NCBI RefSeq assembly: GCF_003286085.1
Contig: NW_020825322.1
Location: 2,790,001-2,854,000 of the forward strand
Direction: 5' to 3'
Length of the DNA: 64,000 nt
Origin: Drosophila persimilis
Lineage: Eukaryota > Arthropoda > Insecta > Diptera > Drosophilidae
The notes below the pieces were generated by a model. The model saw nothing but the letters and a program-made list of their open reading frames with translations, was not told where the DNA came from and made no database searches. Position numbers and translations under genes: made by a program. Below are positions 48,932-60,839 of this stretch, piece by piece (the first letter of the stretch is position 1; the number at the start of each line of letters is the position of its first letter).

Positions 48932-49700
48932 GTGTCCCTCTCTTTCCAATCCCCCATTTATTTAAGCCCCACCCGTCCACACCGTCTATACTCACGAACA
49001 CACAAGCACGTACATACGTGCTCAGTGCGCCCCCAAAGCTTTTTCAGGGATCATGTTTTTCCAGCTTTCTCTCACTCTGTGTGTGTGTGTGTGTGAGTGA
49101 GGGTAGTTGGTGTAGAGTGAAAAGTTCAAATGCAAAAATGAAAATTAAATACAAAATGCTAAGTACTTCCATCACTGCAGTGTGGCAGGAAGGACCCTGG
49201 GCTGAGAGGGAACGACATGGAACAGAACTGAATGGACAGTGTGTGCGTGGCAACACCTGACTTTTGGCAACCGAAATTTCGAATTTTGGCAAACGAAACA
49301 TTTGACCAGCTTAAAATTCGAGTGAATTTGGAAGAGCAGCCGCATCTGCTAGTATACGACTATTGTCCAGCATTCCGACTACCCGACTAGGGTGCCCCCT
49401 ACACTGGCTCCCTCTTGGCTCATTTATCCTTTTGAACACCTTTAATACACAAGCAATTCATCGCAAGAGAGATGGCTGTACAAAGCTCTACACAAACATC
49501 AGTTTCCCTGTTCCGAACTCAACGAGTTTCGGCTGAAAGAAAGTTTGATTTTATAAGCTCAAGTCGACATACTCCAACCTGAGATCGCTTGTCTTGGCTA
49601 TATCTATGTCTTGGAAATATTATAGTTTTTTCCTACATTAAGTTAGTTAAAAATGATATTTCAGATGGTTTTTTTGTATTTGTACCAATATATCTCATAT
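45330..49700 (+). other. probable intron, no gene seen
   Basis: AT-rich with several microsatellites, including GGACTC (47205-47232), GGGGCT (47294-47325), TC (48893-48931) and GT (49078-49098), and an ATGCAT array at 48412. The 232-codon frame at 48562-49260 runs through TC and GT tracts and has no other support. Confidence 0.5.
48412..48437. repeat. (ATATGC)n palindromic array
   Basis: Four overlapping ATGCATAT words in tandem. Each is close to the octamer bound by POU-homeodomain factors, and the array is self-complementary. Confidence 0.7.
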
Positions 49701-49701
49701 T

Positions 49702-50811
49702 TATACCCGATACTCAAAATGAGTATTGGGGTATATTAGATTTGTGGTGAAAGTGGATGTGTGTAACGTCCAGAAGGAATCGTTTCCGACCCCATAAAGT
49801 ATATATATTCTTGATCAGCATCAATAGCCGAGTCGATTGAGCCATGTCTGTCTGTCCGTCCGTCCGTCTGTCCGTCTGTCCGTCCCCTTCAGCGCCTAGT
49901 GCTCAAAGACTATAGAGCTAGAGCAACGATGTTTTGGATCCAGACTTCTGTGATATGTCACTGCTACAAAAATATTTCAAAACTTTGCCCCGCCCACTTC
50001 CGCCCCCACAAAGAGCGAAAATCTGTGGCATCCACAACTTGGACGATACGAGAAAACTAAAAACGCAGAATCGTAGAAGATGACTATATCTTACAGAGTG
50101 CAAAATCTGAACCAGATCGTATAATTATTATAGCCAGAATCACGAAAACAATTTCACTCTTTCTCGCTCTGTCTCACTCTAACACACAGGTTTCATGGTC
50201 GGTTTTGCCAATTGCAAAATATGAGTTCAAGGATCTCAGAACCCATAAGAGCTAGAGCAACCAAATTTGGTATCCACACTCCTGTGATATCGGACCTTGA
50301 CCGTTTTGTGTCAAAATTTCGCCGCACCCCCTTCCGCCCCCGCAAAGGACGAAAATCTGGGGCAACCACAAATCTCAGAGACTATTAAGGCTAGAGTAAC
50401 CAAATTTGGTATCCGCACTTCTGTTAGATCTCACTATAAAACGTTTATCTCAGAATTTCGCCCCACCCCCTTCCGCCCCCACAAAGGACGAGAATCTGTT
50501 GCATCCACAATATTGCAGATTCGAGAAAACTAAAAACGCAGAATCATAGAGAATGACCATATCTATCAGATTGCTGAGGCTGGATCAGATCAGATAATTT
50601 TTATAGCCAACAGGAACAAATCAATTTGCATTGGCTACGCAGCGCCCGACGTCACGCTCAGACTGATTTTCTGTCTCTCTCGCACGCACTCTTTGTCGTG
50701 TCGTTTTTTATTAGCGGCGTCTGCCGGAGGAGAGCCATACTGACTTAGTATCGGGTATAACTGTAGAGTTGCGGTGTCCGCAGCAACTCACAACGTTCCC
50801 CCTCGTTTTAT
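49702..50811 (+). mobile_element. DINE-1-like repeat, copy E (full length)
   Basis: The most complete copy, about 1.1 kb. It opens with TATACCCGATACTC, followed by the palindrome ATACTCAAAATGAGTAT, and closes with AGTATCGGGTATA, the GC hairpin (AGTTGCGGTGTCCGCAGCAA) and CAACGTTCCCCCTCGTTTTA. The middle has a CTGTCCGTCC tract (about 49848-49887) and two or three related internal blocks around GAAAATCTG, GGCATCCACAA and CGCAGAATC. It has no coding frame. The inverted subterminal repeats and the 3' hairpin suit DINE-1/Helentron non-autonomous elements. Confidence 0.8.
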
Positions 50812-53800
50812 GTTGTTTATATTTTGTATCTTATAAATCTTAGAAAATAAAGCAGGTATTTCTTCGAATAAGCTATTCGAGACTTTCCAAAATATTTTTG
50901 TAAGAAACATGTGCATCCTCTTATCCATATTATATGTCCAGAGTCCAATCCAATCCTCCAGAGTCCAGAGGCCAATTTCCATATTGACTTGGCATTTGCT
51001 GCCTTAAAGCTCTCTGCTTTTTTCGGTTGAAGAAGAACTTCGTCTCGGATGAGTCCATACTACGATTATATATTCTTTTATTTACATTATTTAATTATAT
51101 TTATTATAAATACCTTTAAGTTAATTAAAAGCAAGCTGTTGAGTGCTTGAATACAAAACAAACATTAAAATTTCTTCCGCTGGATTATCTTTTTTGCCTA
51201 GTTTGGCAGCTTTAACCATAGATTTATTTTTTTAAGGCAGCTTAAACGCTGAATAAAATTTACTACAAATAAAATACAAAACAACAAGAATCTAATTTGT
51301 TTCGAGTTTTTAAAGTCAAAGTATCGATCAAAAATATCGCAGTAGAATGCTTAAACTAAAAGTTATTAAATCGATTGTTTATTAGCTTTTCAGAATTGCA
51401 ACTTTCCTTTGAACCTACCTAAAAATTCTTTAAAAGAGAGCTCCAAATCTAACAGAAAAAGTTGCTCTGATGCTGGGGTTTTATGTGGCTGTTGTCTAGT
51501 ATTATCACACCTGCCCAATTCCCCCTCTCCGCTCGATAAGAAATGTTCATATTTATTGTTGCCCCCGTCATCTGGACGTCATCTCATCTGTCTTGCTCCA
51601 TCCAGGTCCCCATCCCCATGCCCATTTCCATTCTCACCTTCTGGTCTTGTCCTGGTTGTCATTTGGGCTTTTATTATTATTACTGGAGCCCAGCCCCGGC
51701 TACATCTGTAGCCCTGCGTCCGTATGCCTACCTGGAACAGAAACAACAAAGAGCTCGTATAATGGAATTTATTTTATGGCCAACAGGTAAGAACATTTTG
51801 TTGTCCCTTTGGCGTTCTGCTAATTTTGCTCTGCTTTTACTATTTTCACGAGCCACCCCCAAAAAGATAAACAGGAAAGAAAAACTGGAACAACGCTGTC
51901 CATATGTTCCAGAGCAATATTTTTTAATGCCCCGCCTGGAGGCGTAAAAAACAAGTGGAGAAAGACGACGCAAAAATTTTTTGCGACACCCGAAGACAAT
52001 TAAAATTTATTCAACGCTTTTCGAGGGAATGTCCCTCATCCAAACAAGAGCGAAAGAATGGAAAAATATCAACATAAATATGTAATAAGCAGCAGTCCGA
52101 CGATAGAAGGGGCCGCCATGAGGAGGGGGACAGCTGTCGGCATTATGCGACTTACATTAGCGTGTTAATGCAATTAAAAAGTCGGCTCAGGGCACCAGGA
52201 TACCCAAAAAGAAGATATAATAGGGGAAAAGACAATGAATCTTCGGCCCAACCAGCAGAAAAACAAAAAAAAACGAAATTAAAAGTGCCTTCACTTTCGT
52301 AGCATCCTTGGGGAAAGAATGGAACAAGGGCGGCTTGTTGTATGTAAAGAACCCCATGGGATCTACATATTTCTGATCCATTTCTCTGGCGGGGTTAGTT
52401 ACTCAAAGGAACCCGAGTTGGGTTTTGCAGATTTTAGTACAAATTCTCTCTTTTCATGTTGTTCTAAAACTGTGCCTTTCCGTTTTGTTAATAGTATTCC
52501 TTTGTTTATAAAAGCTTGATTTATGTTCAAAATATTTCAAGCCCCCACTGGTATGAGTGCAGCGATAGGGGAGATTTATTCTTGTTGGTAATTTTCATTC
52601 TTTGGATTGTTCTAATAAAAGGCATCTATTTTTTAAATTCGTAATCCATTAATCTCATTTGATTTAACAAAAGTTTTTAAAGCAGAATTTAAGAATCCTG
52701 TGAAAATCATCAAATAATTTATACCATTTTAAAATTGTGTAATCCTTGAGGCTTTTTCAATTCCCTGTATCTTTTTGCTTTATTTTATTCAATCCCCTAC
52801 TCACCGTCATTCAAATATTATGTGAAATTGTCACATCTATATGACATGAGCGCCGGGGACCTTTCACCATCGGCCTGATCCTGTCCGACCCTGTCACTCA
52901 CTTAAAGCTGCTTTGGGGTGTAGAGTGCCTGGGTCTCAGTACCCGGGGCAGCGAAAAGCCCCTGCTCTGCTCCAGAGGAACCCCCATCGGCGGCCCAGCC
53001 AACTCATAAATCATTTTCGTGCCGCGCACTGCCGCAGAATGACACACGACGGCCGACCGACGCGTCCACTGGCCTCGCAGCTTTCCGCTGGCGCCGCAGC
53101 AGGTGGCACAACCATAGTTGCCCCCGCGTTGCGCCACCGAACTTTGTTTGTTCTCATCGCTGGGGTTTGTTTGCAGTTTTTGGGGTCACAAATGGTTTTC
53201 GCTCGCCGAAAATTCAACAAATTGGAAAGTATTCCACAAGTAGCCGCCTGCCCCAGAGCCCGTGCCACAGCTTCCTGGAAGCAGCCTTCAGCAGCAGAAC
53301 AGCTCGAATACTTTAGGCAGTCATCGAATAATAACAATAACAGTAATATTAATAGTAAAGCCAAGAACCAAAAAATACAGAAACATAGAAAATAAATATT
53401 AACTAAAATTAATTTGAGTTCAACGACAACGACTTCGACGAGAATACGAATACGAAGGGAGCGACGTTTACATAATTCCACTCAACGCCACTTGAAGGAT
53501 GACTAATGACATATTGCTCGGCTTGGGCGCTGGAGAGGTGGGGAGCGAACAGAAGGATGGGATCTGCTCGCAGGACGGATATGACGATGGTCACAGATAT
53601 GTCACATTTGTCTAGCCAACAGATACTTCACAAAAGTTTCGTTGCGCCAAAGTACCAGCCACCAGGGACGGACGACTCTTCAACGGTAGAGCGAGGACGG
53701 ACTGGTTCCTGCGGTGATTTTTCTAAGCTGTCAACTGCAACTGGTCCAGGGATTGGACATGGCCAAGCCATCATCATCAGCCAGCCATCCAGCCAGCCAG

Positions 53801-56800
53801 CCAGCCAGTGAAGATACTAATTGTCAGTGCCCAACCTTAGCCAGAGTTCTGAAAATGTTCTGGAAAACGTTTCTTCAATTGAAAAGAAAATAAAATTCAC
53901 AAATAGGAAATTGATATTGTAAGTAGAATCAAAGGAAAGAAAAAATTAGAACCGATAAGAGAACAATCACGGAAAAACCCTTGATATATGTAACGTACCA
54001 TCAAAAAATATGACAAGAAACACCGTGGACTGTAAAAGGAGATTTCCCATGGAAAGGATTTCCCAGAATACCGTTTTCAGCAAAATTGAACCAAACAAAA
54101 AAGTGCTGCACACATGAATTGGTGCTGATGAAATAGATTTTGTGTAACATATGTAATAGACATAGAAGTTCTGTGATTGATTGCCAATTTCCAGCAAAAA
54201 AGCATTTCAAGCCGGAGCGCTTGCCTGCAATGCAACCAAATCGAGAAAATAAAGAATCAGAGTGCGAAATGCGAAAAATATTGCCAGAAATCAAATTGTC
54301 AACACATTCAAATAAAACAATAAGTCTGCCAAATGCAAAGCAATTAGCATCCGCAGTGGGACACAGCGAGAGAGGAGACAGTTTTACTGCAGCCCCGGGA
54401 AAATTGCAGAGTTTTTCAACACTTTCATCTCCGGGGAGATGTCACCTGAAGACCGGCAATGGCAATGGGATATTTGTAGTCAAGTTTGTGTCGCTAATGA
54501 ACAGCAAACTGGAGGGACATCTGTGGTGGTAGGGATCTAGGGAACCGGAGAGCCTATCACGGAGGCGAAGAAGGCAAGAAAATATCGTCAATAAGGCAAA
54601 AGAAATTAGAGAAATGAAATGAAATGCAATTAACCAGCTAAATGACCGAAGAAATAACTGAAGGAATCTGTGAGCATGGCTTAGATGGCAGGTCCTTGGT
54701 GAGTGCCTAGATGGAGGAGGTAGAGGTGGAGGCCGGGACTTGGCAGGAGGAAAACTTGGGGTCAGGCCAACAATCAAGCGACTGCCGACCAATTAGAAAA
54801 TGTAAAATTAGCAGCGGACCAAGTCGGGCCTTGAAGTGGGTTTCTTGGCAACACAGACACGAACACAGACACACGGAGCGACAGAGAGTAAAAGAAAGTC
54901 ATGGCAATTAATAAATATTTAATTTATAACTTGTGCCAAAAAACAAATTCCATTTTGCAACGAGACGAAACCCAAATTGGGCTCTCTTCTTTGGGGAATT
55001 TTAATACCCATGCATGGGGTATGCCGATTTTCCGCAAAGAATAAATCTTTGACAATCGTGTATAATTATGTTTTGTATTTAATATCGGGTTTTGGGTCCT
55101 GTGATCAGTCGAAGTCGGGGAAAACTACTTCTTCTGACTCTACTCTACACTGGCTCGACTCCAGATACGTACTCGCAAATGTGACCAGATATGACTAGTA
55201 TAGGTGTTCCATTCAACGGTATCAAGAGCTTTGTTCCTCGCAGCAAGATCCTCTGTCTTGTCCAAAGCCTTGATGTCTTTTTACACATTTTATGACGTTT
55301 TGTTGCCGTGCAATTAACGTTTGTCCACCAAATGTTTTTCTCGTGTTTCCATTTTTTTATTATAGCATTTTCCAGTTGTTGGTTTTGCTTATGATTATTT
55401 TTTTGGGGCTCCGCTGCAGCGCTGGTTCCAGCTCCATTTTACATACACAAAAATGTCACTTAATAAATTTTACGACTGTTTTATGTTGTCGCTTTGGCCC
55501 TAAAAACGACAGTGGGTGGGGGGAGGGGTACATATATTCAGAAATGGAAGGTGGAACAGCAGCAGAAGCAGCCGGGGATGGGGTACCTATAACACGCCCA
55601 CTACAACACGTAGTATCCATAAATATAAAAAAAGGCAGAGAAGAGGGATTTTTACCGAACACGCCCCACACATGGAGGCTGTTAACCCTTGTGGGTGTGC
55701 GTTTTAGCTGAAAACATTCTATTCTATTATTTTTCCCAGCTCTTTTCCTGCTCATTTCGTAGACTCTTTCGTCACGCACATGTCCAGGAAAAGTTTTTCT
55801 TTTCCCTGCTCCCTGCTCTCTGCTCTCCGCTCTATTTAGCTTTTCCCCCCTTTCTCCTTCTCCTAAAGAGTCCCCATGATTTGGCTAAATTAATTTTAGG
55901 CCGTTCAGAGTGGGTCTGGGAGAGGGTTGAGCGTTGGGTATAATTAAAAGCCCTGCAGAAGAAAAAAAACAAAAACAAAAACAAAAATAAATAAAAAAGC
56001 ACACAAGATTTAGGGCCAAGTAGGGACCAAACATCATGAGTTATGAGGGAGAGAGGGAGATGCCTTCAAGTGCACCTCCAGAAGAGGAGAGGGAGGGAGC
56101 AGAGGAAGGGCCTCGTAAATCTGCTACCAAGAAATGGGGGAAATATGTAGCTCCAGCGAATCCTAGGGTTAGCCACCTTTCAGTTCCGCTCGCAGTCGCC
56201 TTTTCCTCCAAAAACTTTTCAACATTTTAATTTTGCCGAATTTTTCTTCCGCTTTTCTTTCTTTTCTTAGTGAAAGTAATTTTCATTATTTAGAGGCGGC
56301 ACATGTTCGCCATGGATCCTCTCATTCTACCATCCAAGACCCACTTTGGTCTGAAAGGACGCCAGCTGAAGTGAGAGGCAGTTGTAGAAGCCTGGGGTTC
56401 GAGTGTTTTTGGTAAAATTTGTGCGACATTTTGGCTGTTGATGTTAGGACTTTTGGTCGGATTAAATGCGCACTTCCACCTGGTGACATATCTTTTCCTT
56501 CTGCCTGCCGTTCCACCTCCTTTCCAACCAAAACTGCCATTGGCCAGATGAAATTGAAAGGAAGTCTCAAGCTCTCGAGCTCTCGAGCTATCGAGCGGAG
56601 CTGCCGGAGAGGCTGGATGGTACCTGGACTAAGATGGTTCTGGCAAGATGGTCGGCAATCAACGAGAATCAGGACTCAACGATGAACTTTGGCCAAGAAG
56701 CCAAAGATGCTCTGTGCTGGAATGGGTAGGTGGTAGGGGAAGGGGAAGGGGTCGGTGCAGGGTCGTATGTTATGGCATCAGTCAAAAACTTTGCCAGCAA

Positions 56801-58550
56801 CTGAATTATGTCATTTGTTTGACATGGCCTCCATCACATAGCTGTCTCGCTCCAGCCCTGACAGACACCACCCGGCTCCCTCCACATCCCCCCCACGTAT
56901 AGCTTGGAGATACCATAGATGATGGAGAAGGGGTAAATAGCGGCACATGTATAGCATCCAAAATGAAAACAAAACCGAACGGGGCCAGGTACCGAAAGAA
57001 AATAAAGTAAAGAAAAACAGAATTGGAATGAAGACGATGAAAATGCCAGCAGCAGTTCGAAGCACAGTGGCTAAAAATTTTTTAAAATATCTACAAATAA
57101 AAATATTGTTATTTGCGGTAGATTCGAAGGTGCTTTCCATCATCTTTGGTCAGCACAGAATTCTTGAGAACGAAGGTGATCGAGCACATTTCTATCAAAA
57201 TTTTTGTGGTTCTTTTCTACTGTTGAAGTGACGGCAACGGCATTACATTGCCGCATATTTTGCGTTTTCACATTTTCCGCTTTTCATTTCGCCGTCATCG
57301 TCATCGTAGTCTTCGCCTTCGTCGTGTGGCTGCTACTACTGCTACTGCTACTGCTTCTGTGGCAGTGCCTTGAATATTTTTCTTCAATTTTATTAAAATT
57401 ATGGAAATGAATGAAATATCTGCTGCATCCCATCCCGTACCGACCCGTCCCCAATCCATTTCCTGCCCCTCGCCAGCCAACCGCTGCGCATCTTTTAAGC
57501 CAAGAATTTATCGAAAATTGCAGCAGCTGCAAAATTGTCTTCCAGTTTCACCCGGTGCCGGTGCCGGTGCCACTGCCACTGCCATTCCCTTTAGCTTCTG
57601 CTTCTGCCGCTGTGCACACACCTGGCCAGTGGCAAGTTTAATAATCCGTTTCGCATTTTGCGTTGATGCGAAATCAATCGATGTGCATCGAATATGCCCG
57701 GAAGGAGCACCTGAAGGAGCAGCGGGAGCAGCAGGAAAAGCAGGGAGGTTAGCGGGCGGTGCTGGTGGTAACCGGGACGCATAAATCCAACTCATTTGCA
57801 TGGCCAAGGAATCGAGGAAGCAGCGCAAAGATGCGCCAACGGCAATCCCATCCAATTGGGTGCGCGTTGGGTCTGGGCGTTGGGATGTGGTGTGGTGTGG
57901 TGGTTAGTGTTTTGTGGGAAAGGCAGGATGTGGGAGAGAACTCCACCCACTTTTCACCTACTTTTCACCTACTTTCCACCCCCCTTTCCAACACTCCTAT
58001 TCCCATCCAGCTAATTTTTGCATTCCCTAATTGCCCAACAGCAGCGTGGTTCCTTGTTCTTGGCTCAGGGGCCAAGAGTCCTCCGCTAAAAGAACCTCAT
58101 TTCCGCGAGTCCTGACCCAACTTACTTTCCTCCCACTCCTCGTTCTCCTGACCTCTCGCATATACTTCTTCCCCCTCCCAAACGACACCCCCTTTGGTGA
58201 GTGTCTCGCTCGCTGAGCTGGTTAATTGCATTTCATTGAATTTCTGTATTTTCTTTGACCTTATTGACGATATTTCGTTGCCACTTCCTGTGCTTTGGGT
58301 CCACTTCGATCCACAGCTCATTTCCTTGTCGTCTCAGTGCGCTTGCCCCGCCAGCAGGGGTCTTTTAAAAACTAGACGAAAAATTTGTCCTTCTTAAAGA
58401 ACAAGAGAACCAGGCTCTATTAAAGGTAACAGAAATCTAGCTCCAAGTCTGTCTACGCACCGTAAATACTCTGTGCTATAATCAATATCCTTCCCACTGT
58501 AATATACATTTCCGTAGAGATCCGAACAATTTTTTTTCGTTCGTTAACTC
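50812..58550 (+). other. probable intron, no clear gene
   Basis: Long AT-rich DNA with CCAG (53779-53808), AAAAAC (55969-55998), CTGCTA (about 57330-57362) and GGTGCC (57543-57570) repeats. A GC-rich plus frame at 52913-53395 (160 codons) has opposing open frames and no splice support, so it is not called. Confidence 0.5.
53779..53808. repeat. (CCAG)n microsatellite
   Basis: About seven CCAG units with one interruption. Confidence 0.85.
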
Positions 58551-59350
58551 TAAGCGTATGTCGAATGCATTTCCTCCATCCCTTCATTATCAGAATAAAA
58601 CGGAATTTCCTGCTGCTGGCATTTCAAAATTATTCGCCACCGTCTTCCCATCATCGTACTCGTTTTATATATATGCAACGCATCGACTCCATATCCCTAG
58701 CATCTACCTCATGCTTACAGAATTTTTTTACCGTTCCTTGAGGAGCGTTGTTCTAGAAGGTTTGTCGTCGATTGACATATCCTTTTGCCAATCCTTGACC
58801 TATTTTTTAACCTATCTTTGCAACGGTATTTGCAACCTTGTCTCCCAGGTATTTGGAACGAATCCCACATGATTCCGCTTCACAAAAAATATTCAAGATT
58901 TAACATTGCAAACTACCAATCTAGTCACTTGCATGTGCAACATGTATGCCGTACTCTGATATTTCCGTCGCAACACTCATTTCTTAAACGACTTTCCTTC
59001 TCGAATTCTCTAATATATCAACCAAGGCTTTCAAGGCTGTTTGCAAACGGACGTAATTTTTACAGATTTTAGCAAAGCATTTAATTCTGTGAAGCATACT
59101 CTGTACTTATAAGGTTTCCCAAATAAAATCTTCTATACTGCATTTCGTCATATCTGTCTAATCGCACACAAGGTGTTTTGTTTACTACTGTGTTGTCAAA
59201 TATCGCTGATGGTACATCCGAAGTATAGGATTTTAAGTGTTCCATAGTATGATGGATTGGGTAAAACTTTGTAACAGTGTTCCTTATATGGTCTTCTCTC
59301 AAAAACTTGACACGAACTGGCTATTCATCGCCCAAGTTTCTGCCTGGGAT
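58550..59350 (+). mobile_element. Jockey-clade LINE reverse-transcriptase relic
   Basis: Across shifting plus frames the reverse-transcriptase domain of a Jockey-type non-LTR retrotransposon can be followed: FFNLSLQRYLQP, then IWNESHMIPLHKK, SRFNIANYQ, QHSFLKRLSF and LQTDVIFTDFSKAFNSVKHT. The last is the motif around the first catalytic Asp (TDFSKAFD). The Asp-Asp box and everything after it cannot be made out. Numerous stops and shifts show an old dead copy. It ends about 250 bases before the proposed gene at 59603. Confidence 0.75.
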
Positions 59351-59602
59351 CCGCGCTTAACAGGCATTGGCTTGGTGTCGTTGGGCTTGATGGTGTAGTC
59401 ATTGCAAGAAGATAGATAGAACAGAACCACAGCTTATCACAACATCATTCTGATGATCTATCTATATAGAATTTATATCGACGTCTTTATCAAATATCAG
59501 AGTGGGTTCTATAATCAATTAAAATTGTATTAACTACAGTTTAATAATTTACCTAATAGTTTTTAATTAACGATATCTTACTCAATAGTTAGTCTTAGCC
59601 AG

Positions 59603-60034
59603 ATGGTTGTTATCCTACTCACTCATTGTCTCGTCAATTTGGTGGATATTTTCTTTGTGTCTCGAAGGGATGTGCGATTGATTATGCGATTACTTATTAT
59701 CCGATTGGGAGCCCAACCTTACCCTAGCTGGAAAGAAAAACAATTAGATGACGGTTTAATTGATCGTGTAAACAGCTGAAATATTTTGTATTCTATGTAT
59801 CTAATACAAATCACTCTACTTGTACAGTTTCTACCCGAAAACAACGTGCTGCGTGCATCAGGCAAATTCATTGAACAACTTCTTGAAGACTTAGTTGGGG
59901 TGGTATGGGGTAAGTTCTCAATGTTCTCTGAAATGATTTTTTTCGAAACGATGCCGAAATATTTGTTAATTTATAAACTAATAAAGATAAGGCAAATTTG
60001 AACAGTAGGTGCGGTTGGGATATGTCTACTGTAG
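59603..60034 (+). CDS. three-exon small gene, hypothetical, 91 residues
   Basis: Exons 59603-59767, 59828-59909 and 60006-60034 join in frame. Intron 1 is 60 nt with GTAAAC donor, a CTAAT branch point and TTGTACAG acceptor; intron 2 is 96 nt with a good G|GTAAGT donor and an ACAG acceptor behind a weak pyrimidine tract. The frame starts at an ATG and ends at TAG. Residues 2-33 are hydrophobic with Arg clusters (signal anchor or membrane helix), followed by LGAQPYPSWKEKQLDDG and an amphipathic helix-like GKFIEQLLEDLVGVVW. If intron 2 is retained the frame instead runs on to a TGA near 59999. No known family. It converges on the Plus3 gene, the two stops being 45 bases apart. The alternative is the tail of a longer gene whose upstream exons I missed: the frame is open back to 59567. 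Confidence 0.4.
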
Positions 60035-60078
60035 AGTCGAGTTTGCATCAGAGTCTCTTAAGGTCTTTCCAAGCCAGG

Positions 60079-60831
60079 CTAAGCAGACTCATCCGACTCC
60101 GACTCCAGGTTTAGTTCCTCATCCTGATTCGACGGCGGCTTGGGAGTGGAAAGTGTTGCCTCTCTTGGATGTTGCAAGCGCCAGGGATAGGTGGCGCCGT
60201 GACGCTCGAGGATGCCACCCCGGTGAGCGGGTCGCATGTTCAGAGTGCAGGTTTGCTTGATGACGGCCAGGGCCTTGGCTTCGCTTTGGAGGGCATTATA
60301 TAACTCGATTTTCTTGCGTGCAATGAGGCTGTTGGTGGGTGGACTGATTCCCTGGTTGACGCAACAGTCGTACCACAGCTGGAACTCCGGGAGGCTGAAG
60401 GCCATGTTGGAAATGTCATTCAGCTCGTGGAGCATAGCCACAGAATTGTACCGCAGTCGCAGCGTGATATTGGTGGGTATCCCATCAACAAAGTAGCCAA
60501 GCCCCAGCTCCTCGACGCCCACGATCTCAGCTATGCGGTACTCTGGCTGCTCGCCCTGCCCGTTGACGTTGACGCGCACAAAGCAGCTGGTCACCGCCTG
60601 CTCAAAGGCCGGACGCACCAGCAGCTGGGTGATGCGGTGCCGGGTCAGTCTCAGCGGCTCCAGCTGGTCCAGTCTCTTCACTGGCCTGTCGCTCACTGAT
60701 GGCTTTGGCAACTCCTTCTCGTCATCAATGCGCAAGGGCGACGCCTTCAGACGTCTCAGCTCTTGTGCGATCTCCGAGATGGGACGACGACTCTTCTCAA
60801 TTCTCAGACTCAGTTTGGCTTTACTGTTCAT
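60079..60831 (-). CDS. Rtf1-like Plus3-domain protein, intronless
   Basis: A single 250-codon exon on the minus strand. Residues 56-182 form a Plus3 domain: LEPLRLTRHRITQLL, FVRVNVNGQGEQPEYRIAEI, then a TN...L.LR stretch and LPEFQLWYDCCVNQG follow the domain of Rtf1 closely. In the Paf1 complex, Rtf1's Plus3 domain binds the phosphorylated repeats of elongation factor Spt5 and so tethers the complex to RNA polymerase II. Full-length Rtf1 has long N- and C-terminal parts, including the histone-modification domain that stimulates H2B ubiquitination; here they are absent, leaving a short basic N-terminus and an acidic Ser/Glu tail. Lack of introns and reduced size suggest a retrocopy that kept only the Spt5-binding module. 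The start is the first ATG of the frame. Possible role: a tissue-restricted or competing Spt5 binder. Confidence 0.85.
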   Translation of the reverse strand: MNSKAKLSLRIEKSRRPISEIAQELRRLKASPLRIDDEKELPKPSVSDRPVKRLDQLEPLRLTRHRITQLLVRPAFEQAVTSCFVRVNVNGQGEQPEYRIAEIVGVEELGLGYFVDGIPTNITLRLRYNSVAMLHELNDISNMAFSLPEFQLWYDCCVNQGISPPTNSLIARKKIELYNALQSEAKALAVIKQTCTLNMRPAHRGGILERHGATYPWRLQHPREATLSTPKPPSNQDEELNLESESDESA

Positions 60832-60839
60832 CCTGCACT

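Noticed and set aside
48562-49260. 232-codon plus frame
   Set aside because: It runs through (TC)n and (GT)n tracts, with no domain or splice support, despite its length.
52913-53395. 160-codon plus frame
   Set aside because: GC-rich sequence also open on the minus strand, ending in an Asn repeat; no start context or homology seen.
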